From contig BSBM01002101.1 of NCBI GenBank assembly GCA_027924585.1, positions 62,001-126,000 of the forward strand: a stretch of DNA of 64,000 nt, written 5' to 3'. Positions 1 through 9,558 of this stretch are shown here, piece by piece (positions within the stretch are counted from its first letter, which is position 1; the number at the start of each line of letters is the position of its first letter). This DNA is from Larix kaempferi (Eukaryota; Streptophyta; Pinopsida; Pinales; Pinaceae). The notes beneath the pieces are model-generated. The model worked only from the letters and a program-made list of their open reading frames with translations. It was not told the origin of the DNA and did not search any database. The translations under genes and the position numbers were made by a program.

Positions 1-3
1 CTC

Positions 4-151
4 GGAATTGAAATTTGAGAATAGTTTTGGATGTCCCATTGGTAGACAAGCGTCCATGCCAACTTTCCTGATGTTCCGAACTATTTTCTCCCCCTTTAAG
101 CCCAAGTCTAGCGAAAACGGACGGTTGAGTTTTGACTTTGAACAACTTCAC
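4..151 (+). repeat. Representative 148-bp monomer (m1 of the HOR)
   Basis: This is a type-1 monomer beginning ggaattgaaatttgagaata. Bases 4-24 carry the type-diagnostic segment. The anchor ggatgtccc starts at 29. The subtype-variable block (attggtagac, aagcgtccat) covers about 38-60. A conserved core follows (here caactttcctgatgttccga), then the pyrimidine-rich block ttttctccccctttaagccc, then aagtctagcgaaaac and the terminal gactttgaacaacttca. At 148 bp it is within one base of the 147 bp wrapped in a nucleosome core. Monomer start was set arbitrarily at ggaattg because that motif is the easiest to follow. Confidence 0.95.
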
Positions 152-1334
152 GGAATTGAAAATTGAGCATAGATTTGGATGTCCCATTGGTAGACAAGTG
201 CGCATGCCAACTTTCATGGTGTTCCGAGCTATTTTCCCGCCCTATAATCCCAAGTCTAGCAAAAAAAGCATGGTCGATTTTCAACTTTGCCAACTTCTCG
301 GAATTGAAATTTGAGAATAGTTTTGGATGTCCCATTGGTAGACAAGCGTCCATGCCAACTTTCGTGACGTTTCGAGCTATTTTCTCCCCCTTTAAGCCCA
401 AGTTTAGTGAAAACGAACGGTCGAGTTTCAACTTTGACCAACTTCTTGGAATTGAAATTTGAGAATAGTTTTGGATGTCCCATTGGTAGACAAGTGTCCA
501 CACCAACTTTCATCACATTTCGAGCTATTTTATCCCCCTTTAAGCCCAACTCTACTGAAAACACACGGTCGCGTTTCGGCTTTGACCTACTTCTCGGAAT
601 TGAAAATTGAGAATAGATTTGGATGTCCCATTTGTGGACATGCGTACACAACAACTTTCGTGACGTTACGAGCTAATTTCACACCCTTTAAGCTCAAGTC
701 TAGCGAAAAATCACGGTCGAGTTTCAACTTTGACCAACTTCCCGGAATTTAAATTTGAGAATAGTTTGGGATGTCCCATTGGTAGACAAGCGTCCACACC
801 AACTTCCGTGACGTTCCGACCTATTTTCTGCCCCATTAAGCCCAACTCTAGTGAAAACGTATGGTCGAGTTTTGACTTTCACCAACTTCTCGGAATTAAA
901 AATTGAGCATATATTTGGATGTCCCATTTGTAGACATGCACGCACAACAAATTTCGTGACGTTAAGAGCTAATTTCACACCCTTTAAGCTCAAGTGTAGT
1001 GAAAACGCATGGTGGCATTTCGACTTTGACCAACTTCTTGAATTGAAATTTGAGAATAGATTTGGATGTACCGTTGGTAGACAAGTGCGCACGCCAACTT
1101 TCGTGACGTTTTGAGTTATTTACCCACCCTTTAAGCCCAAGTCTAGCAAAAACGCAGGATCGAGTTTCAACTTTGACCAACTTCTTGGAATTGAAGTTTG
1201 AGAATAGATTTGGATGTCCCATTGGTAGACAAGCGTCCATGCCAACTTTCGTGACGTTTCGAGCTATTTTCTCCTCCTTTAATCCCAAGTCTAGCGAAAA
1301 CGCACGGTCGAGTTTCGACTTTGACCAGCTTCGC
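4..1334 (+). repeat. HOR block m1-m9, mixed types
   Basis: Monomers start at 4, 152, 300, 448, 596, 744, 892, 1040 and 1187. By 5' segment they are type 1 (m1, m3, m4, m6, m8, m9) and type 2 (m2, m5, m7). m5 and m7 belong to the subfamily with catttgtagac-like sequence and a taatttcacacc 3' half. m8 lacks one of its two leading G bases and is 147 bp. m6 carries the marker ccattaagcccaactctagt, seen again in m43 and m58. Confidence 0.9.
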
Positions 1335-3848
1335 GGAATTGAAAATTGAGCATAGATTTGGATTCCCTGTTGGTCGACAACTGCACACGCCAACTTTCGT
1401 GATGTTCCGAGAAATTCTCCACCCTTTAAGGCTAAGTCTAGCAAAAACGCACGGTCGAGTTTCGGCTTTGACCAACTTCTCGGAATTGAAATTTGAGAAT
1501 AGATTTGGATATCCCATAGGTAGACAACCGTGCACGCCAACTTTCGTGATGTTCTGAGCTATTTTATTCCCCTTTATGCCCAACACTAGAGAAAACGCAC
1601 GGTTGCATTTCGGCTTTGACCTACTTCTCGGAATTGAAAATTGAGAATAGATTTGGATGTCCCATTTGTAGACATGCGCGCACAGCAACGTTCGTGACGT
1701 TCCGAGCTATTTTCTCCCCCTTTAAGACCAACTCTAGCGAAAACGCACGATCAAGTTTCAACTTTGACCAACTTCTCAGAATTGAAATTTGAGAATAGTT
1801 TTGGATGTCCCATTGGTAGACAAGTGTCCACACGAACTTTCGTGACATTCCGAGCTATTTTCTCCCCCTTTAAGCCCAACTCTAGAGAAAACGCACGGTC
1901 TCGTTTCGGCTTTGACCTACTTCTCGGAATTGAAAATTGAGAATCGATTTGGATGTCCCATTTGTAGACATGCGCGCACAGCAACTTTCATGACGTTCCG
2001 AGCTATTTTCTCCCCCTTTATGCACAACTCTAGAGAAAACGCACGATCAAGTTTCAACTTTGACCAACTTTTCGGAATTGAAATTTGAGAATATTTTTGG
2101 ATGTCCCATTGGTAGACAAGCGTCCACACCAACTTTCGTGACGTTACGAGCTAATTTCACACCCTTTAAGCTCAAGCCTAGAGAAAACTCATGGTGGCGT
2201 TTTGACTTTGACCAACTTCTCGTAATTGAAAATTGAGCATAGATTTGGATGTACCGTTGGTAGACAAGTGCGCATGCCAACTTTCGTTACGTTCTGAGCT
2301 ATTTTCTCACCCTTTAAGCCCAAGTCTAGCGAAAAAACACGGTCGAGTTTCAACTTTGACCAACTTCTCGAAATTGAAATTCAAGAATAGTTTTGGATGT
2401 CCTATTGGTAGACAAGCGTCCACAGCAACTTTCGTGACATTCCGAGCTATTTTCTCCCCCTTTATGCCCAAGTCTAGAGAAAACACACGTTCAAGTTTCG
2501 ACTTTGACGAACTTCACGGAATTCAAAATTAAGCATAGATTTGGATGTTCCGTTGGTAGACAAGTGAGCACGCCAACTTTCGTGACTTTTCGAGCTATTT
2601 TCCCACCCTTTAAGCCCAAGTCTAGCGTAAACGCACGGTTGCGTTTCAACTTTGAGCAGCTTCTCCGAATTGAATTGTGAGAATAGATTTGGATGTCCCA
2701 TTTGTAGACAAGCGTCCATGCCAACTTTCGTGACGTTTCGATCTATTTTCTCCCCCTTTAATCCCAAGTATAGCAAAAACGCACCATCGAGTTTCGACTT
2801 TGACCAAATTCACCAAATTGAAAATTGAGCATAAATTTGGATGTCCCGTTGGTAGACAAGTGCGCACGCCAACTTTCGTGATGTTCCAAGCTATTTTCTC
2901 ACCGTTTAAGCCCAAGTCTAGCAAAAACGCATATTCGATTTTCAACTTTTACCAACTTCTCGAAATTTAAATTTGAGAATAGATTTGGATGTCCCATTGG
3001 TAGACAAGCGTCCATGCCAACTTTCATGACGTTTCGAGCTTTTTTCTCCCCCTTTAACCCCAAGACCAGCGAAAACGCACGGTCGAGTTTCGACTTTGAC
3101 CAACTTCTCGGAATTAAAAATTTAGAATCGATTCGGATGACCCATTTGTAGACATGCACGCACAACAACTTTCATGACGTTACGAGCTAATTTCACACCC
3201 TTTAAGCCCAATTCTAGAGAAAACGCATGATCCAGTTTCAACTTTGACCACCTTCTTCGAATTGAAATTTGAGAATAGTTTTAGATGTCCCATTGGTAGA
3301 CAAGCATCCACACAAACTTTGTGACGTTCCGAGCTATTTTCTCTCCCTTTAAGCCCAAGTCTAGCGAAAACGCACGGACGATTTTCGACTTTCAACAACT
3401 TCTCGGAATTGAAAATTGAGCATAGATTTGGATGTCCCATTGGTAAACAAGTGCGCACACCAACTTTCATGACGTTCCGAGGTATTTTCCCACCCTTTAA
3501 TCCCAAGTCTAGCGAAAATGCATGGTCGCCTTACGGCTTTGACCTACTTCTAGGAATTTAAAACGTAGAATAGATTTGGATGTCCCATTTGTAGACATGC
3601 GCGCACAACACATTTCGTGATGCTACGAGCTAATTTCACACCCTTTAAACTCAAGTCTAGTGAAAACGCATTGTGGCATTTCGACCTTGACCAACTTCAC
3701 GGAATCGAAAATTGAGCATAGATTTGGATGTCCCGTTGGTAAACAAGTGTGCACGCCAACTTTCGTGACGTTCCGAGCTATTTTCCAACCCTTTAAGCCC
3801 AAGTCTAGCGTAAACGCATGGTCGCGTTTCAACTTTGACTAACTTCTC
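1335..3848 (+). repeat. HOR block m10-m26, strict alternation of two monomer types
   Basis: Monomers start at 1335, 1482, 1630, 1778, 1926, 2074, 2222, 2370, 2518, 2666, 2814, 2962, 3110, 3258, 3405, 3553 and 3701. Even-numbered members carry gaaaatt (type 2) and odd-numbered members carry gaaattt (type 1). m19 and m25 are ambiguous but consistent in position. m10 and m23 each lack one base (147 bp). m11-m15 contains a local dimer duplication. This is the clearest sign of an older 296-bp dimeric unit. Confidence 0.88.
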
Positions 3849-4883
3849 AGAATTGAAATTTGAGAATAGATTTGGATGTCCCATTGGTAGACAAGCGTCC
3901 ACACCAGCGTTCGTGAAATTTCGAGCTATTTTTCCTGCTTTAAGCCAAACTCTAGAGAAAACGCGCGGTCGAATTTCAACTCTGACCAACTTCTCGGAAT
4001 TGAAATTTGAGAATATTTTTGGATGTCACACTGGTAGAAAAGCGTCCACACCAACTTTCGTAATGTTCCGAGCTATTTTCTACCCCTTTAAGCCTAAGTC
4101 TGGCGAAAACGCAGGGTCGAGTTTCGGCTTTGACCAACTTCTTGGAATTGAAATTTGAGAATAGATTTGGATATCCCATTGGTAGACAAGCATGCACACC
4201 AACTTTCATGACGTTTCGAGCTATTTTCTCCCCATTTAATCCCAAGTCTAGCGAAAACGCACGGTCGCATTTTGGGCTTTGATGTACTTCTCGGAATTGA
4301 AATTTGAGAATAAATTTGGATGCCGCATTGGTAGAGGAGCGCGTACGCCAACTTTCGTGACGTTCTGAGCTATTTTCTCAACATTTAAGCCCAAGTCTAG
4401 CGAAAATGCACAGTCGCGTTTCGGCTTTGACCTACTTCTCGGAGTTGAAATTTGAGAATAAATTTGGATGCCCCATTCGTAGACAAGTGCATATGCCAAC
4501 TTTCGTGATATTCCCGGCTATTTTCTCACCCTTTAAGCTGAAGTCTAACGAAAATGCACGGTCGTGTTTCGGACTTGACCAACTTCTCAGAATTTAAATT
4601 TGAGAATAGATATGGATGCCCCATTGGTAGACAAGCATGCACGCCAACTTTCATGACGTTCCGAGCTATTTTCTCCCCCTTTAAGCCCAAGTCTAGCGAA
4701 ACCGCACGTTCGATTTTCAACTTTGACCAACTTCTTGGAATTTAAATTTGAGAATAGTTTTGAATGTCTGATTGGTAGACAGACGTCCACGCCAACTTTT
4801 GTAACGTTCGAGCTTTTTTCTCCCCCTTTAACCCCAAGCCTAGCGAAAACGCACGGTCGATTTTCATCTTTCACTAACTTCTC
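3849..4883 (+). repeat. HOR block m27-m33, seven consecutive type-1 monomers with a divergent subfamily
   Basis: Monomers start at 3849, 3996, 4144, 4293, 4441, 4589 and 4737. All carry the aaatttga(g) 5' segment, which breaks the alternation seen on both sides. m30 and m31 read aataaatttggatgc, and m30-m32 have ggatgcc or ggatgcccc in place of ggatgtccc. m30 has an unusual variable block, ggtagaggagcgcgtacgcc. m27 and m33 are 147 bp and m29 is 149 bp. The block recurs unchanged in every complete HOR copy. Confidence 0.88.
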
Positions 4884-6808
4884 GGAATTGAAAATTGAGC
4901 ATAGATTTGGATGTCCCGTTGGTAGACAAGTGCGCACGCCAACTTTCGTGATGTTCCGAGCTATTTTCCCACCCTTTAATCCCAAGTCTATTGAAAACGC
5001 AAAGTTGAGTTTCAACTTTGAACACCTTCTCGGAATTGAAATTTTAGAATAGTTTTGGATGTCCCATTGGTAGACAAGTGTCCATGCCAACTTTCGTGAC
5101 GTTCCGAGCTATTTTCTCCCCATTTAAGCCCATGTCTGGCGAAAACACACGGTCGAGTTTCGACTTTGACCAACTTCGCGGAATTGAAAATTGAGTAGAG
5201 ATTTGGATGTCCCATTGGTAGATAAGTGCGCAAGCCAACTTTCGTGACGTTCCGAGATATTTTCCCACCCTTTAATCCCAAGTCTAGCAAAAACGCACGG
5301 TCGAGTTTCAACTTTGACTAACTTGTCGGAATTCAAATTTGAGAATAGATTTGGATGTCCCATTGGTAGATAAGCATCCACGCCAACTTTCGTGACGTTT
5401 CGAGCTTTTTTCTCCCCCTTTAAGACCAAGTCTAGCGAAAACGCACGGTCGAGTTTCGACTTTCACCAACTTCTCAGAATTGAAAATTGAGCATAGATTT
5501 GGATGTCCCGTTGATAGAAAAGTGTGCACGCCAACTTTCGTAACGTTCTGAGCTATTTTCCAACCCTTTAATCCCAAGTCTATCGAAAACGCACGGTCAT
5601 GTTTAAACTTTGACCAAGTTCTCGGAATTGAAATTTGAGCATAGTTTTGGATGTCCCATTGGTAGACAAGCGTGCATGCCAACTTTCGTGACATTCCGAG
5701 CTATTTTCCACCCCTTTAATCCCAAGTCTAGCCTAAACGCACGGTCGAGTTTCAACTTTTACCAACTTCGCGGAATTGAAAATTGAGCATAGATTTGGAT
5801 GTCCCATTGGTAGAAAAGTGTCCATGCTAGCTTTCATGACGTTCCGAGTTGTTTTCTCCGCCTTTAAGGCCAAGTCTAGTGAATAAGCACTGTCGAGGTT
5901 CGACTTTGACGAACTTCACGCAATTGAAAATTGAGCATAAATTTGGATGTCCCGTTGGTAGAAAAGTGTGCACGCCAACTTTCGTGACCCTCCAAGCTAT
6001 TTTCCCACCCTTTAAGCCCAAGTCTAGCGAAAATGCAGAGTTGAGTTTCGACTTTCACCAACTTCTTGGAATTGAAAATTGAGCACAGATTTGGATGTCC
6101 TATTGGTAGACAAATGCGCACGCCAACTTTCGTGACGTTCCAAGCTATTTTTGCGCCCTTTAATTCCAAGTCTAGCGAAAAAAGCATTGTCGAGTTTCAA
6201 CTTTGACCAACTTCTTGGAATTGAAATTTGAGAATAGTTTTGGATGTCCCACTGGTAGACAAGCGTCCATGCCAACTTTCATGACGTTCCAAGCTATTTT
6301 CTCCCCCATTAAGCCCAACTCTAGTGAAAACGTACGGTCGAGTTTCGACTTTCACCAACTTCTCGGAATTGAAAATTGAGCATAGATTTGGATGTCCAAT
6401 TTGTAGACATGCACGCACAGCAACTTTCGTGATGCTACAAGCTAATTTAACACCCTTTAAGCTCAAGTCTAGCAAAAACGCATGATGGCATTTTGACTTT
6501 GAAAAACTTATTGGAATTGAAATTTGAGAATAGATTTGGATGTCCCATTGGTAAACAAGCGTGCACGCCAAATTTGGTGAGGTTTCGAGTTATTTTCTCT
6601 CCCTTTAATCCCAAGTCTAGTGAAGACGCACGATCGAGTTTCAACTTTGACCAACTTCTTGGAATTGAAATTTGAGCATAGATTTGTATGTCCCGTTGGT
6701 AGACAAGTGCGCACGCCAACTTTCGTTACATTCCGAGCTATTTTCTTCCCCTTTAAGCCAAACTCTAGAGAAAATGCGCAGTCGAGTTTCAACTTTGACT
6801 AACTTCTC
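4884..6808 (+). repeat. HOR block m34-m46, mostly alternating types
   Basis: Monomers start at 4884, 5032, 5180, 5328, 5476, 5624, 5772, 5920, 6068, 6217, 6365, 6513 and 6661. The types run 2-1-2-1-2-1-2-2-2-1-2-1-1. m39 and m46 join a type-1 segment (aaatttgag) to the type-2 base in gcatag, so they look like crossovers between types. m42 is 149 bp, with an extra A in its gaaaaaag run. m43-m44 is one of three dispersed copies of a marked dimer. Confidence 0.86.
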
Positions 6809-6907
6809 GGAATTGAAATTTGAGAATTGATTTGGATGTCACATTGTTAGACAAGCGTCCACGCCAACTTTCGTGACGTTGCGAGTTTCGACTTTCACCA
6901 ACTTCTC
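6809..6907 (+). repeat. m47, truncated 99-bp monomer with a 49-bp internal deletion
   Basis: The sequence passes from gtgacgttgcgag straight to tttcgactttcacc. It lacks the whole ctattttc...cacggt section found in other monomers. In the consensus the two cgag tetranucleotides flanking the missing part start exactly 49 bp apart, so one cgag and everything between the two copies has been lost. The same truncated monomer occurs at 16808-16906, 26807-26905, 36806-36904, 46807-46905 and 56806-56904. It therefore arose before the HOR was amplified. Confidence 0.95.
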
Positions 6908-8090
6908 GGAATTGAAAATTGAGCATAGATTTAGATTTCCCGTTGGTAGACAAGTGCGCACACCAACTTTCATGACGTTCCGACGTATTTTCCCACATTT
7001 TAAGCCCAGGTCTAGCGAAAACGCACAGTGGAGTTTCGACTTTCACCAACTTCTCGAAATTGAAATTTGAGAATAGTTTTGGATGTCCCATTGGTAGAAA
7101 AGTGTCCACACCAACTTTCGTGACATTTCGAGCTATTTTATCCCCCCTTTAAGCACAACTCTAGAGAAAACGCACGGTCCCGTTTCGGCTTTGACCAACT
7201 TCTCGGAATTGAAAACTGAGAATAGATTTGGATGTCCTTGTAGACATGCCCACACAGCAACTTTTGTGACGTTACGAGCTAATTTCACACCCTTTAAACT
7301 CAAGTCTAGCGAAAACGCATGGTGGCATTTCGACCTTGATCAACTTCTCGGAATTGGAAATTGAGCACATATTTGGATGTACCATTGGTAGACAAGTGCG
7401 CACACCAACTTTCGTGACATTCCAAGCTATTTTCCCGCCTTTTAATTCCAAGTCTAGCGAAAAAAGCATGCTCGAGCTTCGACTTTCACCAACTTCTCGG
7501 AATTGAAAATTGAGCATAGATTTGGATGTCCCATTTGTAGACATGCGTGCACGGCAACTTTCGTGACGCTACGAGCTAATTTCACACCCTTTAAGCTCAA
7601 GTCTAGCGAAAACGCATGGTGGCATTTCGAATTTGACCAACTTCTTGGAATTGAAATTTGAGAATAGATTTGAAAGTCACATTGTTAGACAAGCATCCAC
7701 GCCAACTTTCATAACGTTTCGAGCTTTTTTCTCCCCCTTTAAGCCCAAGTCTAGCGAAAACGCACGGATGAGTTTCGACTTTCACCAACTTCTCAAAATT
7801 TAAAATAGAGCATATATTTGGATGTCCCGTTGGTAGACAAGTGCGCACGCCAACTTCCTTCACATTCCGAGCTATTTTCCTACCTTTTAAGCCCAAGTCT
7901 AGCGAAAACGCACGGTCGAGTTTCAACTTTAACCAACTTCTCGGAATTGAAATTTGAGAATAGTTTTGGATGTCTTATTGGTAGACAAGCGTCCACACCA
8001 ACTTTCGTCACATTCTGAGCTATTTTATCCCCCTTTAAGCCCAACTCTAGAGAAAACGCACGGTCGCGTTTCGTCTTTGACCTACTTCTC
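6908..8090 (+). repeat. HOR block m48-m55, with the 145-bp monomer m50
   Basis: Monomers start at 6908, 7056, 7205, 7350, 7499, 7647, 7795 and 7943. The types run 2-1-2-2-2-1-2-1. m49 is 149 bp with an extra C in tatccccccctt-like sequence. m50 is 145 bp because it reads ggatgtccttgtagac, three bases shorter than ggatgtcccatttgtagac. m51 is 149 bp with an extra A. m50 and m52 carry the taatttcacacc 3' half. Confidence 0.88.
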
Positions 8091-8226
8091 GGAATTGAAA
8101 ACTGAGAAAAGATTTGGATGTCCCATTTTCTAACATGCGTGGACAACAACTTTCGTGACGTTACGAGCTAATTTCACACCCTTTAAGCTCAAGTCTAACG
8201 AAAATTTTGACTTTGACCAACTTCTG
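8091..8226 (+). repeat. m56, 136-bp monomer with a 12-bp deletion
   Basis: After ctcaagtctaacgaaaa the sequence goes directly to ttttgactttgacc. Related monomers such as m52 and m59 have about 12 further bases here (of the form cgcatggtggca). The same short monomer recurs in each complete HOR copy, for example at 18090-18225 and 28089-28224. Confidence 0.93.
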
Positions 8227-9558
8227 GGAATTGAAATTTGAGAATAGATTTGGATGTCTCGTTGGTAGACAAGTGCGCATGCCAACTTTCGTGATGTTCC
8301 GAGCTATTTTCCCACCCTTTAAGCCCAAGTCTAGCGAAAACACATGGTCGAGTTTCAACTTTGACCAATTTCCCGAAATTGAAATTTGAGAATAGTTTTG
8401 GATGTCCCATTGGTAAACAAGCATCCATGCCAACTTTCGTGACGTGCCGACCTATTTTCTGCCCCATTAAGCCCAACTCTAGTGAAAACGTACGGTCGAG
8501 TTTCGAATTTCACCAACTTCTCCGAATTGAAAATTGAGCATAGATTTGGATGTCCCATTTGTAGACATGCGCACACAGCAAAATTCATGACGTTACGAGC
8601 TAATTTCACACCCTTTAAGCTCAAGTCTAGCGAAAACACATGGTGGCATTTCGACTTTGACCAACTTCTGGGAATTGAAATTTGAGAATAGATTTGGATG
8701 TCCCGTTGGTAGACAAGTGTGCACGCCAACGTTCGTGACGTTACGAGCTAATTTCACACCCTTTAAGCTCAAGTCTAGAGAAAACGCATGGTGGCGTTTC
8801 GACTTTGACCAAGTTCTGGGAATTGAAATTTGCGAATAGATTTGGATGTCCCGTTGGTAGACAAGTGCCCATGCCAACTTTCATGATGTTCCAAGGTATT
8901 TTATCCCCCTTTAAGCCCAAGTCTAGAGAAAACGCACGGCCGCGTTTCGGGTTTGACCTACTTCTCGGAATTGAAAATTGAGAATAGATTCGGACGTCCC
9001 ATTTGTAGACTGGTGTGCACACCAACTTTCGTGACGTTCCAAGCTATTTTTTCACCCTTTAAGCTCAAGCCTAGCAAAAACGCACGGTCGATTTTCGACA
9101 TTCACCAACTTCTCGAATTTGAAAATTGAGCATTGATTTGGATTTCCCATTGGTAGACAAGTGCGCACGCCAACGCTCATGACGTTCCGAGCTATTTTCC
9201 CACCCTTTAAGCTTAAGTCTAGCGAAAACGAATGGTGGCGTTTCGACTTTGACCAAGTTCTGGGAATTGAAATTTGAGAATAGATTTGGATGTCCCGTTG
9301 GTAGACAAGTGCCCATACCAACGTTCGGGACGTTCCGAGGTATTTTCTCGCCCTTTAAGCCCAACTCTAGAGAAAACGCACGATCGCGTTTCGGGTTTGA
9401 CCTGCTTCTCGGAATTGAAAATCGGGAATAGATTTGGATGTCCCATTTGTAGACATGCGTGCAAAGCAAATTTCGTGACGTTATGAGCTAATTTCACACC
9501 CTGTAAGCTAAAGTCTAGCGAAAACATATGGTGGCGTTTCGACTTTGACCAACCTATG
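8227..9558 (+). repeat. HOR block m57-m65, local subfamily with a nested trimer duplication
   Basis: Monomers start at 8227, 8375, 8523, 8671, 8819, 8967, 9115, 9263 and 9411. m57, m60, m61 and m64 share the junction ctgggaattgaaatttg, where the usual junction is ctcgg. m57, m60, m61 and m64 also share a cgttggtagacaagtg block. The segment from the second half of m60 to the first half of m62 resembles the segment from m63 to m65, offset by 444 bp (three monomers). Confidence 0.87.
9011..9024. repeat. 14-bp perfect palindrome in m62
   Basis: The sequence tggtgtgcacacca is identical to its own reverse complement. It arises in the subtype-variable block of m62, where other monomers read gacatgcgcgcac or gacaagtgcgcac. 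It recurs once per complete HOR copy, at 19010, 29009, 39008, 49009 and 59007. Confidence 0.9.

Noticed and set aside
962-1540. The longest frame, 192 codons on the minus strand, as a possible real gene.
   Set aside because: It spans about four monomers, overlaps a 173-codon frame on the same strand in another phase, and exists only because two 147-bp monomers (m8 and m10) alter the phase. It has no separate promoter or distinct sequence.
6809-6907. The shortened monomer m47 as the insertion scar or edge of a mobile element.
   Set aside because: No target-site duplication, terminal repeat or foreign sequence is present. The junction is explained by loss of 49 bp between two cgag motifs.
9321-9340. 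A CENP-B box (TTCG, four bases, A, two bases, CGGG).
   Set aside because: The nearest sequences, ttcgtgacgttccga and ttcgggacgttccga, lack the required A and the final CGGG. No full match was seen on either strand in the monomers I inspected.
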